Made by a program: the position numbers and the translations under genes. A DNA stretch of 64,000 nucleotides from Pseudomonas sp. ADAK13 (GTDB lineage Bacteria; Pseudomonadota; Gammaproteobacteria; Pseudomonadales; Pseudomonadaceae), in the NCBI RefSeq assembly GCF_012935715.1, contig NZ_CP052860.1, positions 6,200,001-6,264,000 on the forward strand. The letters run 5' to 3'. The notes below the pieces were generated by a model. That model did no database searches. It had not been told where the DNA came from and saw nothing but the letters and a program-made list of their open reading frames with translations. Of the stretch, positions 33,407 to 42,113 are shown in pieces (position 1 is the first letter of the stretch; each line of letters starts with the position of its first letter).

Positions 33407-36400
33407 ACGGAAAGCCTCCCGACCGTCACCCGATCAATATCGTTCGCGTCATAGACGGTGAGACCGTTGTTGTTGAGCAAGGTAGATCCGTCAGCGCCCG
33501 TGCTTCGAAGCGTGAAGGTGCCGGCCTTGACGTTGATCTCCAAGAGCGGACGACCTTTAGCGTCAACCGCCTCAGAGCGCAGCGTCATGCCCAGCACGAT
33601 TTCCTGAATAAACGCCCGACTGATCAGCGCGGTGTCGATAACCACCTGCCCGTTCTGCACCACAAACGGCGTAACGAACCCGCCACCGGCTAGGGTGTTC
33701 ACCACCGCGAAACGGTCAGCACTCACCAGGAACTGGCTTTGCAGCAGACCATCAGCATTTTGCTCGATACCAAGCCCGATGCCGGCGGCCACGTACTGGC
33801 CGTTTTGGTTGACCTGCATCTTCACCGCCCACATGGTGGACAGCTTGCCGTCGGTGTCCGCCTGGGCTTTGGCCGTGATCTGGATCGCTGCCTGGTTCTT
33901 CCACTCGCTGAGCGCGCTGGCCAGATCACCCTCATCTGTGCCGTCACGCCCGCCACCGATCACGGCCTGCAACGTGGTGGTTTGGGAGGCGATAGCGCTG
34001 TTGGTATCGGCCAGAGACTGGGTGACCGTCTGAACGGCTGCCGAGTTCTCGTCGACCTTTGTTTGGATCAGGTCGGAGCGTGCTGCCTGAGCGGAATCGC
34101 CGTCAGCCCTAGTGGTCGCCTCCGAGCTGATAGCCGCCGTGTTGCCGTCGACATCGCTTTTCAACTGATCCAGTCGAGTCGCTGTCGCCAGTTTGTCGGT
34201 GGCCACCGCCTGCTCCAGCGTGGTCAGCCCGGCCTTGTTCGCACCCACCGCCGCATCGAGCGAAGTCGTGCGCTCGACCAGCGCCAGGTTGTCAGAGGCT
34301 TGCACCTTCACCTGCTGGGCGAACTTCGCCGTGGCATCCCAGCCTTGCAGGGCGTCAGTCAGCGCACCCTCTCCGTTATCCTCCCGCCAGCTTGCCTGAA
34401 GCGATTGCAGCGCAGATGCCTGGGCAGTGACCTTGCCGTCCACGGTGTCGATGGAAGTTTTGTTCTGCTGGATCTGAAGCGCCATGGCCTGGGTTGTCTC
34501 GGCAATGGTGCCGATATCGAACCAGTACGCGGCGTTTGGTGGCGCGGTGTTCTTCGGTACCGGTGCGGTGGCTTGGTACAGGTGCTGACCCTGCCGCACC
34601 ACGTCGCCGGCGGCGTAGGTTTTGGTCGGATCGTAGACCAGCGCATCCGTGATCTGGTCGATCAGGTCTTCCAGTTCCTGCTTTGCCTGCTCCAGTCGGT
34701 CATTTACCGACCCGGGCCCGTCGCCCGAAATCAGCTCGATCTCCTTGACCAGTTCCTGGGCCAGTTCGGTTTTGCCGATCTGCCCGGCGATCAGGTCGAG
34801 GATCGGCCCGGCCTGTGAGCTGGCCCGGCCCATGACCCCATTCACCACCGGATAGAACGGCCCGATGTTGCCGGTGCGGTCTACCAGGCGCGCCCAGAAG
34901 AAGAACTGCGCGCCTGCCAGCAGCGACTGCATGCGGTAGTCAGCCTGCGGATAAGCCAGGTCGGCCAGCTTCAACGTCGTAATAGACTGCAGGTCGTTCG
35001 TCGGGCCATACCAAAGCTCGGTGCGCTGGGTATCCTCGGCGCCAGGTGGGAAAGCCCACTTGATGCCGATGCCGAACAGCTCGCTGGTGGTGGTCAGCGA
35101 CGACACTGCCGGCGGCAGGCCGACCTTCCCTTGTAGATTGGTCAGGTTCGAGCTTTTCCAGATCGACGAGATCTCGAAGGCGCTCACCGAGCGGACCCGT
35201 GCCAAGTAGGCACCCGAGTAGATGCCAGTGACGTCCACGCTGGTAGAGCCGGTGCGCTGCACCTTGATCCAGTTGCCGCTGTCCTTGCGCCACTCCACGT
35301 CATAGGCGGTCGCGCCATTCACGGCGGGCCACGAGATGTTCATGGTGCTGATGGCGATGCCCTGGTTCACGGCGTAGCTGGATGTCAGCGTGACGCTGGC
35401 CGGCGCCGGAACCACGGTGATCGGAATAACGCTGATCGGCCGCTCTTCCAGCCGAGCGCCGGTGTCGATGTGCGCGAACTTGCTCGGATCGTACTGCACG
35501 GCCGAGATTTCGAACACGCCAGGCTCTGGCCGGGAAACGCTGGTAACCCGGTACAGCGGGATGGCCAGGTCGTCAGCGTCGAGCGCCCACACCAACTCCC
35601 GCTCAGGCGCCACGGAGTACGCCGTGGTGACCGTGACCTGGCGGCCGCTGACCAGTTGCACGGTGCGCCCCTCGCACTTGCCGTCAGGCAAGTTGAGGAT
35701 CAGCCGGTCGCCGGGTTTGGCCTGGGTGTCGCGGTCCAGGGTGATGACCTTGCCGTTCACCGCAGAGATGCGCCCACCCACGGGCCGACCGGCCAACAGC
35801 TCGTCAGCGATCGGGATGACGTAGCCAGGCAGCGGGATACGACCGTCCAAGCCAACCCTGAAGGTGACAACCCGGTCCTTGGAGTTGGTGAGCAGAGCCC
35901 ACTTGCCACGGCGCTGGGCCTCCGATTCACGCGTGCAGCCGATCGCGCTGATCTCCAGCGGGTTGTCGCCATAGCGCCGCTGCAGCTTTTGGTCGGTCAC
36001 GGCCGTGACGTCGGTGTCGTAGTTGTTCAGCGGGTTGTCGTAGCTGATCAGCGCCCGGGTGTACCGGGTGCGCTCCGACGCGCTGGAGTATGTGAATTTG
36101 CCGTCTATGACGTTCGCCCGGGTATAGGCAAAGTCGAAGTCGGCGGCGCGCGGCATATCCGACAGCGTGAACACCTGGCCCTGGGCCCAGTAGGTCATGC
36201 CCCGGTAGATCGCCGAGATATCGCGCAGAAGCGACCAGGCATCAGCCTTGCTTTGCAGGTTCAGGTTGCAGATGAAGCGCGGCTCCATGCCACCTTTCCC
36301 GTCGGGCACCAACTGGTCGCAGTACTGCGAGATGCGATAAAGCTCCCACTTATCGACCATCCACGGCTTGATGCGGCGGCCCAGGCCGAAGCGGTCGGCC

Positions 36401-37275
36401 GTGGTGATGTCGTAGGTCATCCAGACCGCGTTGTCGGTCCATGCCTGCTTGAAGGTGCCGTCCCAGATCCCGGTGTATGAACGCGACACCGGGTCGTAAT
36501 TGCTCGGCACCTGCATTTTCTTGAGCTTGGTCTCGACGGTCACCGCCGGAATGCTCCGGAACTGCTCGGCGGAAAATTCAATGTAGAGCAGCGCGGTGTT
36601 CGGGTACCGCAACTTGGCGTCGATCACCTCTGTGAAACCGGCGATCTGCATCGTGTCGGAGATTTTGTTGTTGTTCTGGTTGATCGTCAGGCGCGTGATG
36701 CGCATCAGCCAGCCAGAAGTAGCCTTCGGCAAATCGATGCGGCGGGTGCGCTCGTACACGCTAGTGGTCTTGCCGTCGACAGCTTCGCTCAGCACCTGCT
36801 GGTACGCACCGCCGTCGGTTGCCAGTTCGACCTTGTACTCAATCCGGTACCCGTTGATGTTGCCGCCGGCGTCCACAGACTGGAGCGCTGGCCAGGCGAA
36901 GCGAACACGCACAGCCGAAAGCTGGACGTTGTTGATCGCACGAACCCACGGAGTACCACTACGCAGTTCGGTGCTGATGGTGGTTTCGTTCTCTACCGAA
37001 GGGATCCCCTGGATATAGGTCTGGTCCACCGCCCCGGTGCGCCATTCCCACTTCACGTTCGGGAAGTTCATATTGCCCTGAGGGTCTTGCAGCGGGGTGT
37101 TATCGAGATAAATGTCCTGGGCAGTTGGCATACCCTCGAACTCACCCTCCCCTATAGCGATCAACATTTTGGCGATGGCAACGGAGCGCAGGCTGTCCGG
37201 AGCTTCCGTTGGCGTTTTTGGTTTCTCTTCGCCGCCCTTAGCGCCGTGGATATCAATCTTGCGTGCTGCGCCCAT
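33403..37275 (-). CDS. Tail tip/central fibre protein, lambda gpJ-like
   Basis: 1290 aa. The first 650 residues match the host-specificity J family (LRSVAIAKMLIAIGEGEFEG, DIYLDNTPLQ, and the baseplate-hub-like middle). Fibronectin-type beta domains follow (about 630-810), then a short carbohydrate-binding-like module (YDPTKTYAAGDVVRQGQHLY), a coiled-coil stretch and a DUF1983-like C-terminal domain. It determines adsorption. ATG 37275 has TTGGAGAAAAGC upstream. Confidence 0.9.
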   Translation of the reverse strand: MGAARKIDIHGAKGGEEKPKTPTEAPDSLRSVAIAKMLIAIGEGEFEGMPTAQDIYLDNTPLQDPQGNMNFPNVKWEWRTGAVDQTYIQGIPSVENETTISTELRSGTPWVRAINNVQLSAVRVRFAWPALQSVDAGGNINGYRIEYKVELATDGGAYQQVLSEAVDGKTTSVYERTRRIDLPKATSGWLMRITRLTINQNNNKISDTMQIAGFTEVIDAKLRYPNTALLYIEFSAEQFRSIPAVTVETKLKKMQVPSNYDPVSRSYTGIWDGTFKQAWTDNAVWMTYDITTADRFGLGRRIKPWMVDKWELYRISQYCDQLVPDGKGGMEPRFICNLNLQSKADAWSLLRDISAIYRGMTYWAQGQVFTLSDMPRAADFDFAYTRANVIDGKFTYSSASERTRYTRALISYDNPLNNYDTDVTAVTDQKLQRRYGDNPLEISAIGCTRESEAQRRGKWALLTNSKDRVVTFRVGLDGRIPLPGYVIPIADELLAGRPVGGRISAVNGKVITLDRDTQAKPGDRLILNLPDGKCEGRTVQLVSGRQVTVTTAYSVAPERELVWALDADDLAIPLYRVTSVSRPEPGVFEISAVQYDPSKFAHIDTGARLEERPISVIPITVVPAPASVTLTSSYAVNQGIAISTMNISWPAVNGATAYDVEWRKDSGNWIKVQRTGSTSVDVTGIYSGAYLARVRSVSAFEISSIWKSSNLTNLQGKVGLPPAVSSLTTTSELFGIGIKWAFPPGAEDTQRTELWYGPTNDLQSITTLKLADLAYPQADYRMQSLLAGAQFFFWARLVDRTGNIGPFYPVVNGVMGRASSQAGPILDLIAGQIGKTELAQELVKEIELISGDGPGSVNDRLEQAKQELEDLIDQITDALVYDPTKTYAAGDVVRQGQHLYQATAPVPKNTAPPNAAYWFDIGTIAETTQAMALQIQQNKTSIDTVDGKVTAQASALQSLQASWREDNGEGALTDALQGWDATAKFAQQVKVQASDNLALVERTTSLDAAVGANKAGLTTLEQAVATDKLATATRLDQLKSDVDGNTAAISSEATTRADGDSAQAARSDLIQTKVDENSAAVQTVTQSLADTNSAIASQTTTLQAVIGGGRDGTDEGDLASALSEWKNQAAIQITAKAQADTDGKLSTMWAVKMQVNQNGQYVAAGIGLGIEQNADGLLQSQFLVSADRFAVVNTLAGGGFVTPFVVQNGQVVIDTALISRAFIQEIVLGMTLRSEAVDAKGRPLLEINVKAGTFTLRSTGADGSTLLNNNGLTVYDANDIDRVTVGRLSV

Positions 37276-37292
37276 GCTTTTCTCCAAGCAAT

Positions 37293-37313
37293 AAAAAACC
37301 GCCTCATGGGCGG
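37293..37313 (-). terminator. Intrinsic terminator between I and J
   Basis: Minus strand CCGCCCATGAGGCGG followed by TTTTTT and, 15 bases on, the J start. Late transcription must read through, consistent with antitermination. Confidence 0.85.
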
Positions 37314-37334
37314 CTGCGGTGCTTCAGGTGTTGG

Positions 37335-37946
37335 CTACATCTGGTCTTCGGCGTAGATAACGGCGCTGATGATCGCACCCCCTACCCGCCGCTTGCCGTA
37401 GCAGAGCGGCACCGGGTTACCGGATGCCGTGGTGTTCTTGGCGCTGCCGAAGGCGTAGCCGGGCGTGTTCTCAGGCGCGGCGCTGGTCTTCAGGCCGCCG
37501 GCCTGGGGGCTGAGCATCTGGATAACGCCGCCCAGAACCATCGAGCCCCCCATCATGATCAGGGCTGACCCAAACGGGGCGCCTGCTCCGAATGTGCCCC
37601 CGGTAATCACCGCGCCGACAACGATCAGTACGGCCCCGATGATGGTCTGGAGTGCCCCGGCACGCTTGCTGCCAGTGATAACCGGTGCAATGCGGATATC
37701 CCCCTCGCCGACAAACCCCAGTTCCTTTTCTGCCAGGTTCGTCGCCCCGCGAAATACGGCGAACTCGATCCCCCGGGATTTGGCATTGGACAGGAAGCGC
37801 TCGAAACCCGGTATCTGCACACACAGGGCCTTGACAGCCTCGGCCGGCGTCCTCACTGCCATCCGGAAGGACCGGCCAAACTGCCGGAGCTGGCCATAGA
37901 GCAGAATCGTGGTCATGGGCTGATAATTGATGGCAAGTGCCGTCAT
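37335..37946 (-). CDS. Tail assembly protein, lambda gpI-like
   Basis: 203 aa. The N-terminal ubiquitin-like part (TTILLYGQLRQFGRSFRMAV) and central glycine-rich hydrophobic stretch (TIIGAVLIVVGAVITGGTFG) are typical of gpI. It helps build the tail tip with J, K and L. CTGGAGAAAAGCAC precedes ATG 37946. In lambda it directly follows K; here about 2.6 kb of extra genes separate them. Confidence 0.88.
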   Translation of the reverse strand: MTALAINYQPMTTILLYGQLRQFGRSFRMAVRTPAEAVKALCVQIPGFERFLSNAKSRGIEFAVFRGATNLAEKELGFVGEGDIRIAPVITGSKRAGALQTIIGAVLIVVGAVITGGTFGAGAPFGSALIMMGGSMVLGGVIQMLSPQAGGLKTSAAPENTPGYAFGSAKNTTASGNPVPLCYGKRRVGGAIISAVIYAEDQM

Positions 37947-37963
37947 GTGCTTTTCTCCAGGCA

Positions 37964-37989
37964 ATAAAAAAGCTCGCCGAAGCGAGCCT
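37964..37989 (-). terminator. Intrinsic terminator upstream of I
   Basis: Minus strand GGCTCGC-TTCG-GCGAGC followed by TTTTTT, then ATTGCCTGGAGAAAAGC and the I start. It ends the transcript of the lipoprotein gene at 38009. Confidence 0.88.
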
Positions 37990-38008
37990 TGAATAATTTG
38001 ACGTACTG

Positions 38009-38359
38009 CTACAGGCAGCCTTGCAGCGCGGCAAGCCTTTTATTGGCGATCCAGTTACCGACCACCACATAGTATTTCGCTTCGGAGCCTGAGCTTCTGG
38101 GCTGTATATCAACGAAGTACTGGGAGCCCTCAGTGAACACCGTATATCCGGTGTCGCGTCCTGGCTGAAGTGTGGCCCCCGGCGTGCCGCCGAAAATTGG
38201 TTGGTTCTGCCATTCGTACTGAACGCATTTGGCCAGCGCGGCGTCGGACTTCTGCGAGGTCAGCACCCTGTATGGCCCTTCCTGGCGAGCCTCGTTCATC
38301 GTCGGCGCCATGCACCCCGCCAGCATCGCCACAGCTACCGCCGCTATCAAAATCCGCAT
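38009..38359 (-). CDS. Prophage lipoprotein
   Basis: 116 aa. Lipobox AMLAGC with Cys near residue 16; mature start CMAPTMNEARQ. The body is a small mixed domain with two further cysteines and no recognised family. Envelope lipoproteins carried by prophages often block superinfection or alter the surface; that is inference here. It lies in the insertion between K and I. Confidence 0.7.
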   Translation of the reverse strand: MRILIAAVAVAMLAGCMAPTMNEARQEGPYRVLTSQKSDAALAKCVQYEWQNQPIFGGTPGATLQPGRDTGYTVFTEGSQYFVDIQPRSSGSEAKYYVVVGNWIANKRLAALQGCL

Positions 38360-38467
38360 GTCGTTCCCTCTTTGATTTGGCGGGACTGTAGCACTGAGGG
38401 GAGAGATGCAAAAAGCCCAGCGCCCGGCAGCCCTACTCTTGCGAAAATAGGGAGCAATAAAGCCAGA

Positions 38468-39241
38468 CTATTTATGACGCGCATACATGACCGCCGTCCC
38501 TCCTGCCACTGGCCGTGCCTGCAGCTCAAAGGCCTGGGGGTGTCCTTTAATCAAGTCACTCAGCTTTTTGAACCCATGAGTACGCGGATCAAACTCGGGC
38601 CGCAGCTTTGTTATGTTCGCGCCCAGCGTTCCTAAGTTAGCCCACCCGTCTTCGTCAGCGATGTCGTCCAAGATTTTGACGATGAATCGTATAGGTACCT
38701 TGGGTCGTTTGCGTGCCTGGGAAGCCGCTGCCGATTTACCCGCTTCAGACTCGGCCTGGCCACCTTCATTGCCAGCCACCAAGACATCCTCACGCAGCAA
38801 CTCTGTGTAGATGAATTTATCGCACGCAGCCACGAATGGTTTGGGTGTTTTCTCTTCGCCAAAGCCATAGACCGTCAGACCCTCCTCACGCAATCGGGTC
38901 GCTAATCGAGTGAAGTCGCTGTCGCTCGACACAAGGCAGAAACCGTCGAAGCGACGGGTATACAGCAAATCCATAGCATCGATAATCAGCGAACTATCCG
39001 TAGCGTTCTTTCCTTTGGTATACGCAAATTGCTGTATTGGCTGGATGGAATAGTCGAGGAGCACTTTCTTCCAGCTCCCTAACTGAGGAACGGTCCAGTC
39101 ACCGTATATACGTTTTACGCTAGCAGTTCCGTATTTTGCTATCTCCTCGAACAAGCCTTCGACGATAGCAGCAGGCGCGTTATCGGCGTCAATTAGGACA
39201 GCTAGGTGCTTTTGGGAGTAATTAACTAACTGAGTTGCCAT
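38468..39241 (-). CDS. NYN-domain RNase with C-terminal LOTUS/OST-HTH domain
   Basis: 257 aa. NYN (PIN-like) domain at residues about 13-150: LAVLIDADNAP, IYGDWTVPQ, DSSLIIDAMDLLYT and CLVSSDSDFTRLATRLRE supply the acidic metal-binding residues. A linker (about 155-185) precedes a LOTUS-type winged helix (KVPIRFIVKILDDIADEDGWANL to the KKLSDLIKGHPQAF segment). The LabA/DUF88 group of proteins with this layout is thought to act on RNA. Not a virion component; it is an accessory gene in the K-I insertion. Confidence 0.85.
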   Translation of the reverse strand: MATQLVNYSQKHLAVLIDADNAPAAIVEGLFEEIAKYGTASVKRIYGDWTVPQLGSWKKVLLDYSIQPIQQFAYTKGKNATDSSLIIDAMDLLYTRRFDGFCLVSSDSDFTRLATRLREEGLTVYGFGEEKTPKPFVAACDKFIYTELLREDVLVAGNEGGQAESEAGKSAAASQARKRPKVPIRFIVKILDDIADEDGWANLGTLGANITKLRPEFDPRTHGFKKLSDLIKGHPQAFELQARPVAGGTAVMYARHK

Positions 39242-39332
39242 TGTTCGTCCTTGAAAATACTCACAGTATCCAGGTGCGTCCTGAGTGCCTCACAACTTAT
39301 GCGAAGAGCCCTGCGCGGGGCTGGGCTATGTC

Positions 39333-39488
39333 TCATTGCTGGCGGACTTCTAAAATCGTCGCGCCGGGATACTTAGCGAGTATTTTCCGTTCAGCCTCCC
39401 GCTGATCCACCCCGTTCTGAAGCACATTGCTCATTCCGGAACCGTTGCTCGCTTTCAACTTGAACACAAATGTCTTCACTGCTGCCAC
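39333..39488 (-). CDS. Small hypothetical protein
   Basis: 51 aa, GTG start with AAGGAG 8 bases upstream. Short basic beta strand (KTFVFKLKAS) then a helix (DQREAERKILAKYPGATILEVR). Similar tiny proteins occur in Pseudomonas prophages. Function unknown. Confidence 0.5.
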   Translation of the reverse strand: MAAVKTFVFKLKASNGSGMSNVLQNGVDQREAERKILAKYPGATILEVRQQ

Positions 39489-39624
39489 GTTGCGACTCCT
39501 TCGCTTTGATTGAAAACCGACGATAGCACTTTGCCTGGCCAGGCATCCAGCGTGGATGGAATGCCAGTAACTCGCCTGACGATTGCCGTAGTAGCGTTGC
39601 GCCTTCAATTACCAAGGAATGGCC

Positions 39625-39855
39625 ATGTCAGTCAGAAGTCTCGTGAAAAATCTACCAGCAGACCCGGATATGCCTGGATGGGTGCTGGGATGGGCAGTGG
39701 GTCGTAATGATCCATGGAGCTTTGTTGACATCTACGCCGACAAAAATGTCGCAGAGATCGAGGCTGAGCGCCTAGGTGACGGCCACACTGTGAAGTATGG
39801 GTCGCACAGGCTAGGAACCGATGAGTTTATGGGTGGCGGGGAAGATCCTAGATAG
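39625..39855 (+). CDS. Small plus-strand accessory protein
   Basis: 76 aa. ATG 39625 has AAGGA six bases upstream, better than ATG 39619. The sequence MPGWVLGWAVGRNDPWSFVDIYADKNVAEIEAERLG looks like a small mixed domain ending in a helix (key residues W, Y, E). Transcribed against the late operon, as morons are. It overlaps the 3' end of the gene at 39848 by 8 bases. Family unknown. Confidence 0.55.
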   Translation: MSVRSLVKNLPADPDMPGWVLGWAVGRNDPWSFVDIYADKNVAEIEAERLGDGHTVKYGSHRLGTDEFMGGGEDPR

Positions 39856-40102
39856 CGACCGCTTGCGCCAAACCAAAATCAATTCTGCCAGGCCCTAATA
39901 CAAGCGCCGCTTGAAGCCCTGACTTGCCACAGTAGCTGCGGCTGTAGCCACCTTTGCTCTGGCACTTGCCGGAGAATTTCACGCGATCCATCTCGACACC
40001 GCCATCAAGAATGGCGACTTCGGCTTCAGCGCCGCAGATACCGACGTCAGTGATGGTGAAGAGGTCGTGAATGGTCAGCATGTAGCGTTGTATGATTTGC
40101 AT
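39848..40102 (-). CDS. Small beta-rich hypothetical protein
   Basis: 84 aa; TCGGAGGG precedes ATG 40102. The segment LTIHDLFTITDVGICGAEAE resembles in pattern the second domain of translation GTPases (strand, IxxVG, VxxG, later V), as found in some stand-alone small bacterial proteins; the match is weak. Two cysteines later (GKCQSK, SYCGKS). Accessory gene in the K-I insertion. Confidence 0.5.
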   Translation of the reverse strand: MQIIQRYMLTIHDLFTITDVGICGAEAEVAILDGGVEMDRVKFSGKCQSKGGYSRSYCGKSGLQAALVLGPGRIDFGLAQAVAI

Positions 40103-40173
40103 GTAGCCCTCCGAGCTTAAATCATCGGCGTTGATAAAGGACTGTCTGGCACGCAGACATAAGGAACCTCGTG

Positions 40174-40560
40174 ATGGACCCTCGACTTGTAGTTCAAAGA
40201 AACTTCCCGCGCTGCGATGACTACGACGAAAACTCATTCAATGGCCAGCTACACGAGCACGCGCTCTGGGCACAAGATGAATACTGGCTCTTAGAGTGGG
40301 CTCTCTACCAATTGGCCAAGGAAGAGGAAGTCGACCCTGAGCTCTACTGGCAGGTGTTTCGCATCTTCAGCCACTGTTTCCTGTCATTTGGCTGCCACTT
40401 CGATCCGAATGACGGCTACAAAATACGTAACCTCAAGAGAGCACAGCTATACGACTGTCGGGAGAGATTCCAGGTGGTATTTGAGGGTTTTTTCTCCAGA
40501 AATATGCCTGAGCAAAACATCTTTGAAGAAGAGAACCCACTGCTGCTCACCCTCCATTAA
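40174..40560 (+). CDS. Imm41-like immunity protein, orphan
   Basis: 128 aa; AAGGA lies 8 bases before ATG 40174. The start VVQRNFPRCDDYDENSFNG, the helix DEYWLLEWALYQLAK and the end DCRERFQVVFEGFF recall the Imm41 family of polymorphic-toxin immunity proteins. This is recognition by eye. No toxin gene lies beside it. On the plus strand, overlapping the K gene 3' end by 14 bases. It may protect the lysogen from a toxin delivered by competitors. Confidence 0.55.
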   Translation: MDPRLVVQRNFPRCDDYDENSFNGQLHEHALWAQDEYWLLEWALYQLAKEEEVDPELYWQVFRIFSHCFLSFGCHFDPNDGYKIRNLKRAQLYDCRERFQVVFEGFFSRNMPEQNIFEEENPLLLTLH

Positions 40561-41347
40561 CTTGCTGAAGCGCCTCCTTCACATAAGATGATTCGTGCCG
40601 GTCTTTGTGCCTGAGGATCAGGCGTGTTCGATCATGCCAAGGCCCGCCGTAGACGATGATCTCGGACGGCCTGCCGTACAGGTGATGCAGCAGGAATGGG
40701 CCCGGGCCGAAGGTGCCCGACTCTTCGCCGGGTAGAACCGGATCAGTGCCCAGGTAGATCCCGGCATGATTCGGGTGAACCGTGCGCCCAACGTGCATGA
40801 CGATCAGGTCGCCGCGTTCTGGCCAGTCGACACGGACGAAACCGGCTGCCTCATAGTGTTGCTCGTACAGGCTGACGTTCTCCGCACTCTCCCACCAGCC
40901 ATCAGTGCGCTGGAAGGCCTCAAACTCAATCCCCCATTCGCGCTGGTACCAGTCAGCGCAGACCTGCCAACAGTCCCAGGCGCCGTGCACGAACGGGCGC
41001 CTGAGCAGCGGCGTGCTGCCCGTGGGAGTGATCGTGCGCAGGTCGCCTTCGGGCCACGACAGGATGTGCCAGGGCAGCGCCGTGGCCTCGCACATGGCCA
41101 GGTCGTGCGGTGACGGTCGGCTGGTCGCGTCCGGGTGCGAGTGGACAATGCCGATGACTTCTCCCAGGTCTTCCGCCGCGGCGTAGTCCTCAGGATCGAG
41201 CCGAAATTCTTCGTTCGGCTCCGTGGCGATGTTCCGGCACGGGAAGTACTTCTGTTTGCGCCCGATGGCCAGCAGCAGGCCACAGCACTCTTTCGGGTAC
41301 TCCGCTGCCGCATGCGCCTGGATCGCCGCAATGATGTACTTGCGCAT
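40547..41347 (-). CDS. Tail tip peptidase, lambda gpK-like (JAB + NlpC/P60)
   Basis: 266 aa. The N-terminal JAB/MPN metalloprotease domain has HSHPDATSRPSPHD with an upstream Glu in PKECCGLLL; the C-terminal NlpC/P60 domain has the catalytic Cys in GAWDCWQVCADWY and His in NHAGIYLG. It is needed for tail tip assembly and may cut peptidoglycan during DNA entry. GGAGCTGACC precedes ATG 41347, two bases from the L stop. Confidence 0.9.
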   Translation of the reverse strand: MRKYIIAAIQAHAAAEYPKECCGLLLAIGRKQKYFPCRNIATEPNEEFRLDPEDYAAAEDLGEVIGIVHSHPDATSRPSPHDLAMCEATALPWHILSWPEGDLRTITPTGSTPLLRRPFVHGAWDCWQVCADWYQREWGIEFEAFQRTDGWWESAENVSLYEQHYEAAGFVRVDWPERGDLIVMHVGRTVHPNHAGIYLGTDPVLPGEESGTFGPGPFLLHHLYGRPSEIIVYGGPWHDRTRLILRHKDRHESSYVKEALQQVNGG

Positions 41348-41349
41348 GG

Positions 41350-42102
41350 TCAGCTCCTGGCTATCAAGGACACGGCAGGGAATCCGCCGAAGGAAAGTTC
41401 GTTGTTCTCGCCGAAGCGCAACTTGCAGGACGACAGGCAACCCTTGCACTGATCCTTGGCCGGGTCATCCGTGGGGTTGTCCTCGTCGTCGAACATGGCC
41501 GCGCCGGTGTAGCCGCAGTCTGGCCCCCGGTAACCATTCGTCATGGCCCAGTGGCACAGCGTCGTCATCTGGCGCCCGGGCAGACCGTGGTTATCGATCT
41601 CGCCTGGTGAGGACAGCTCCCAGACTACTGCTTCACCGTCCTCGCTGGTTTTCTGGTCGATGTACCAGATCTCCAGTCCTTCCTGAGTCGGATCGGCAGC
41701 TGGGTTGCCATCGGGGAAGTTGGCCGCGTCCAGGTACTGGGCCAGGGTCTCGCGAACAGTCAGCTTGAACTTCAGCATGTCCTCGAAGTGCAGGCACAGC
41801 GCCGTGACGCGCCCATTGATGTTGCCAGCGGCGAACGTCGGCCTGGTGGCCGTGCCGTCGCTATTGGAGCCGATGCCCTCGATCTGTACGGGCCAGGCGG
41901 CATACTCGGCACCCTGCCACCAAATCGACTTGGCCGGCAGATCCTCCTCCGAATGCTCATATGCCAGCAGTTCCTCCGGCGTGTGCGGGATGGCGTGACC
42001 GTGGAAGCGCAAGTAATCCGCGCCGTATTCGGTCCCATCAATTTCGAACAGGCGAATTTCGGCGCCGGGCTCCAGTTTCTGGATGTCCGTGATCAGTGCC
42101 AT
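41350..42102 (-). CDS. Minor tail protein, lambda gpL-like
   Basis: 250 aa. N-terminal ITDIQKLEPGAEIRLFEIDGT and the C-terminal cysteine cluster (LCHW, PDCGYTG, CKGCLSSCKLRFG) fit gpL, whose cysteines hold an Fe-S cluster in lambda. Part of the tail tip complex. Follows M after 11 bases. Confidence 0.9.
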   Translation of the reverse strand: MALITDIQKLEPGAEIRLFEIDGTEYGADYLRFHGHAIPHTPEELLAYEHSEEDLPAKSIWWQGAEYAAWPVQIEGIGSNSDGTATRPTFAAGNINGRVTALCLHFEDMLKFKLTVRETLAQYLDAANFPDGNPAADPTQEGLEIWYIDQKTSEDGEAVVWELSSPGEIDNHGLPGRQMTTLCHWAMTNGYRGPDCGYTGAAMFDDEDNPTDDPAKDQCKGCLSSCKLRFGENNELSFGGFPAVSLIARS

Positions 42103-42113
42103 GGGTGGTTATC

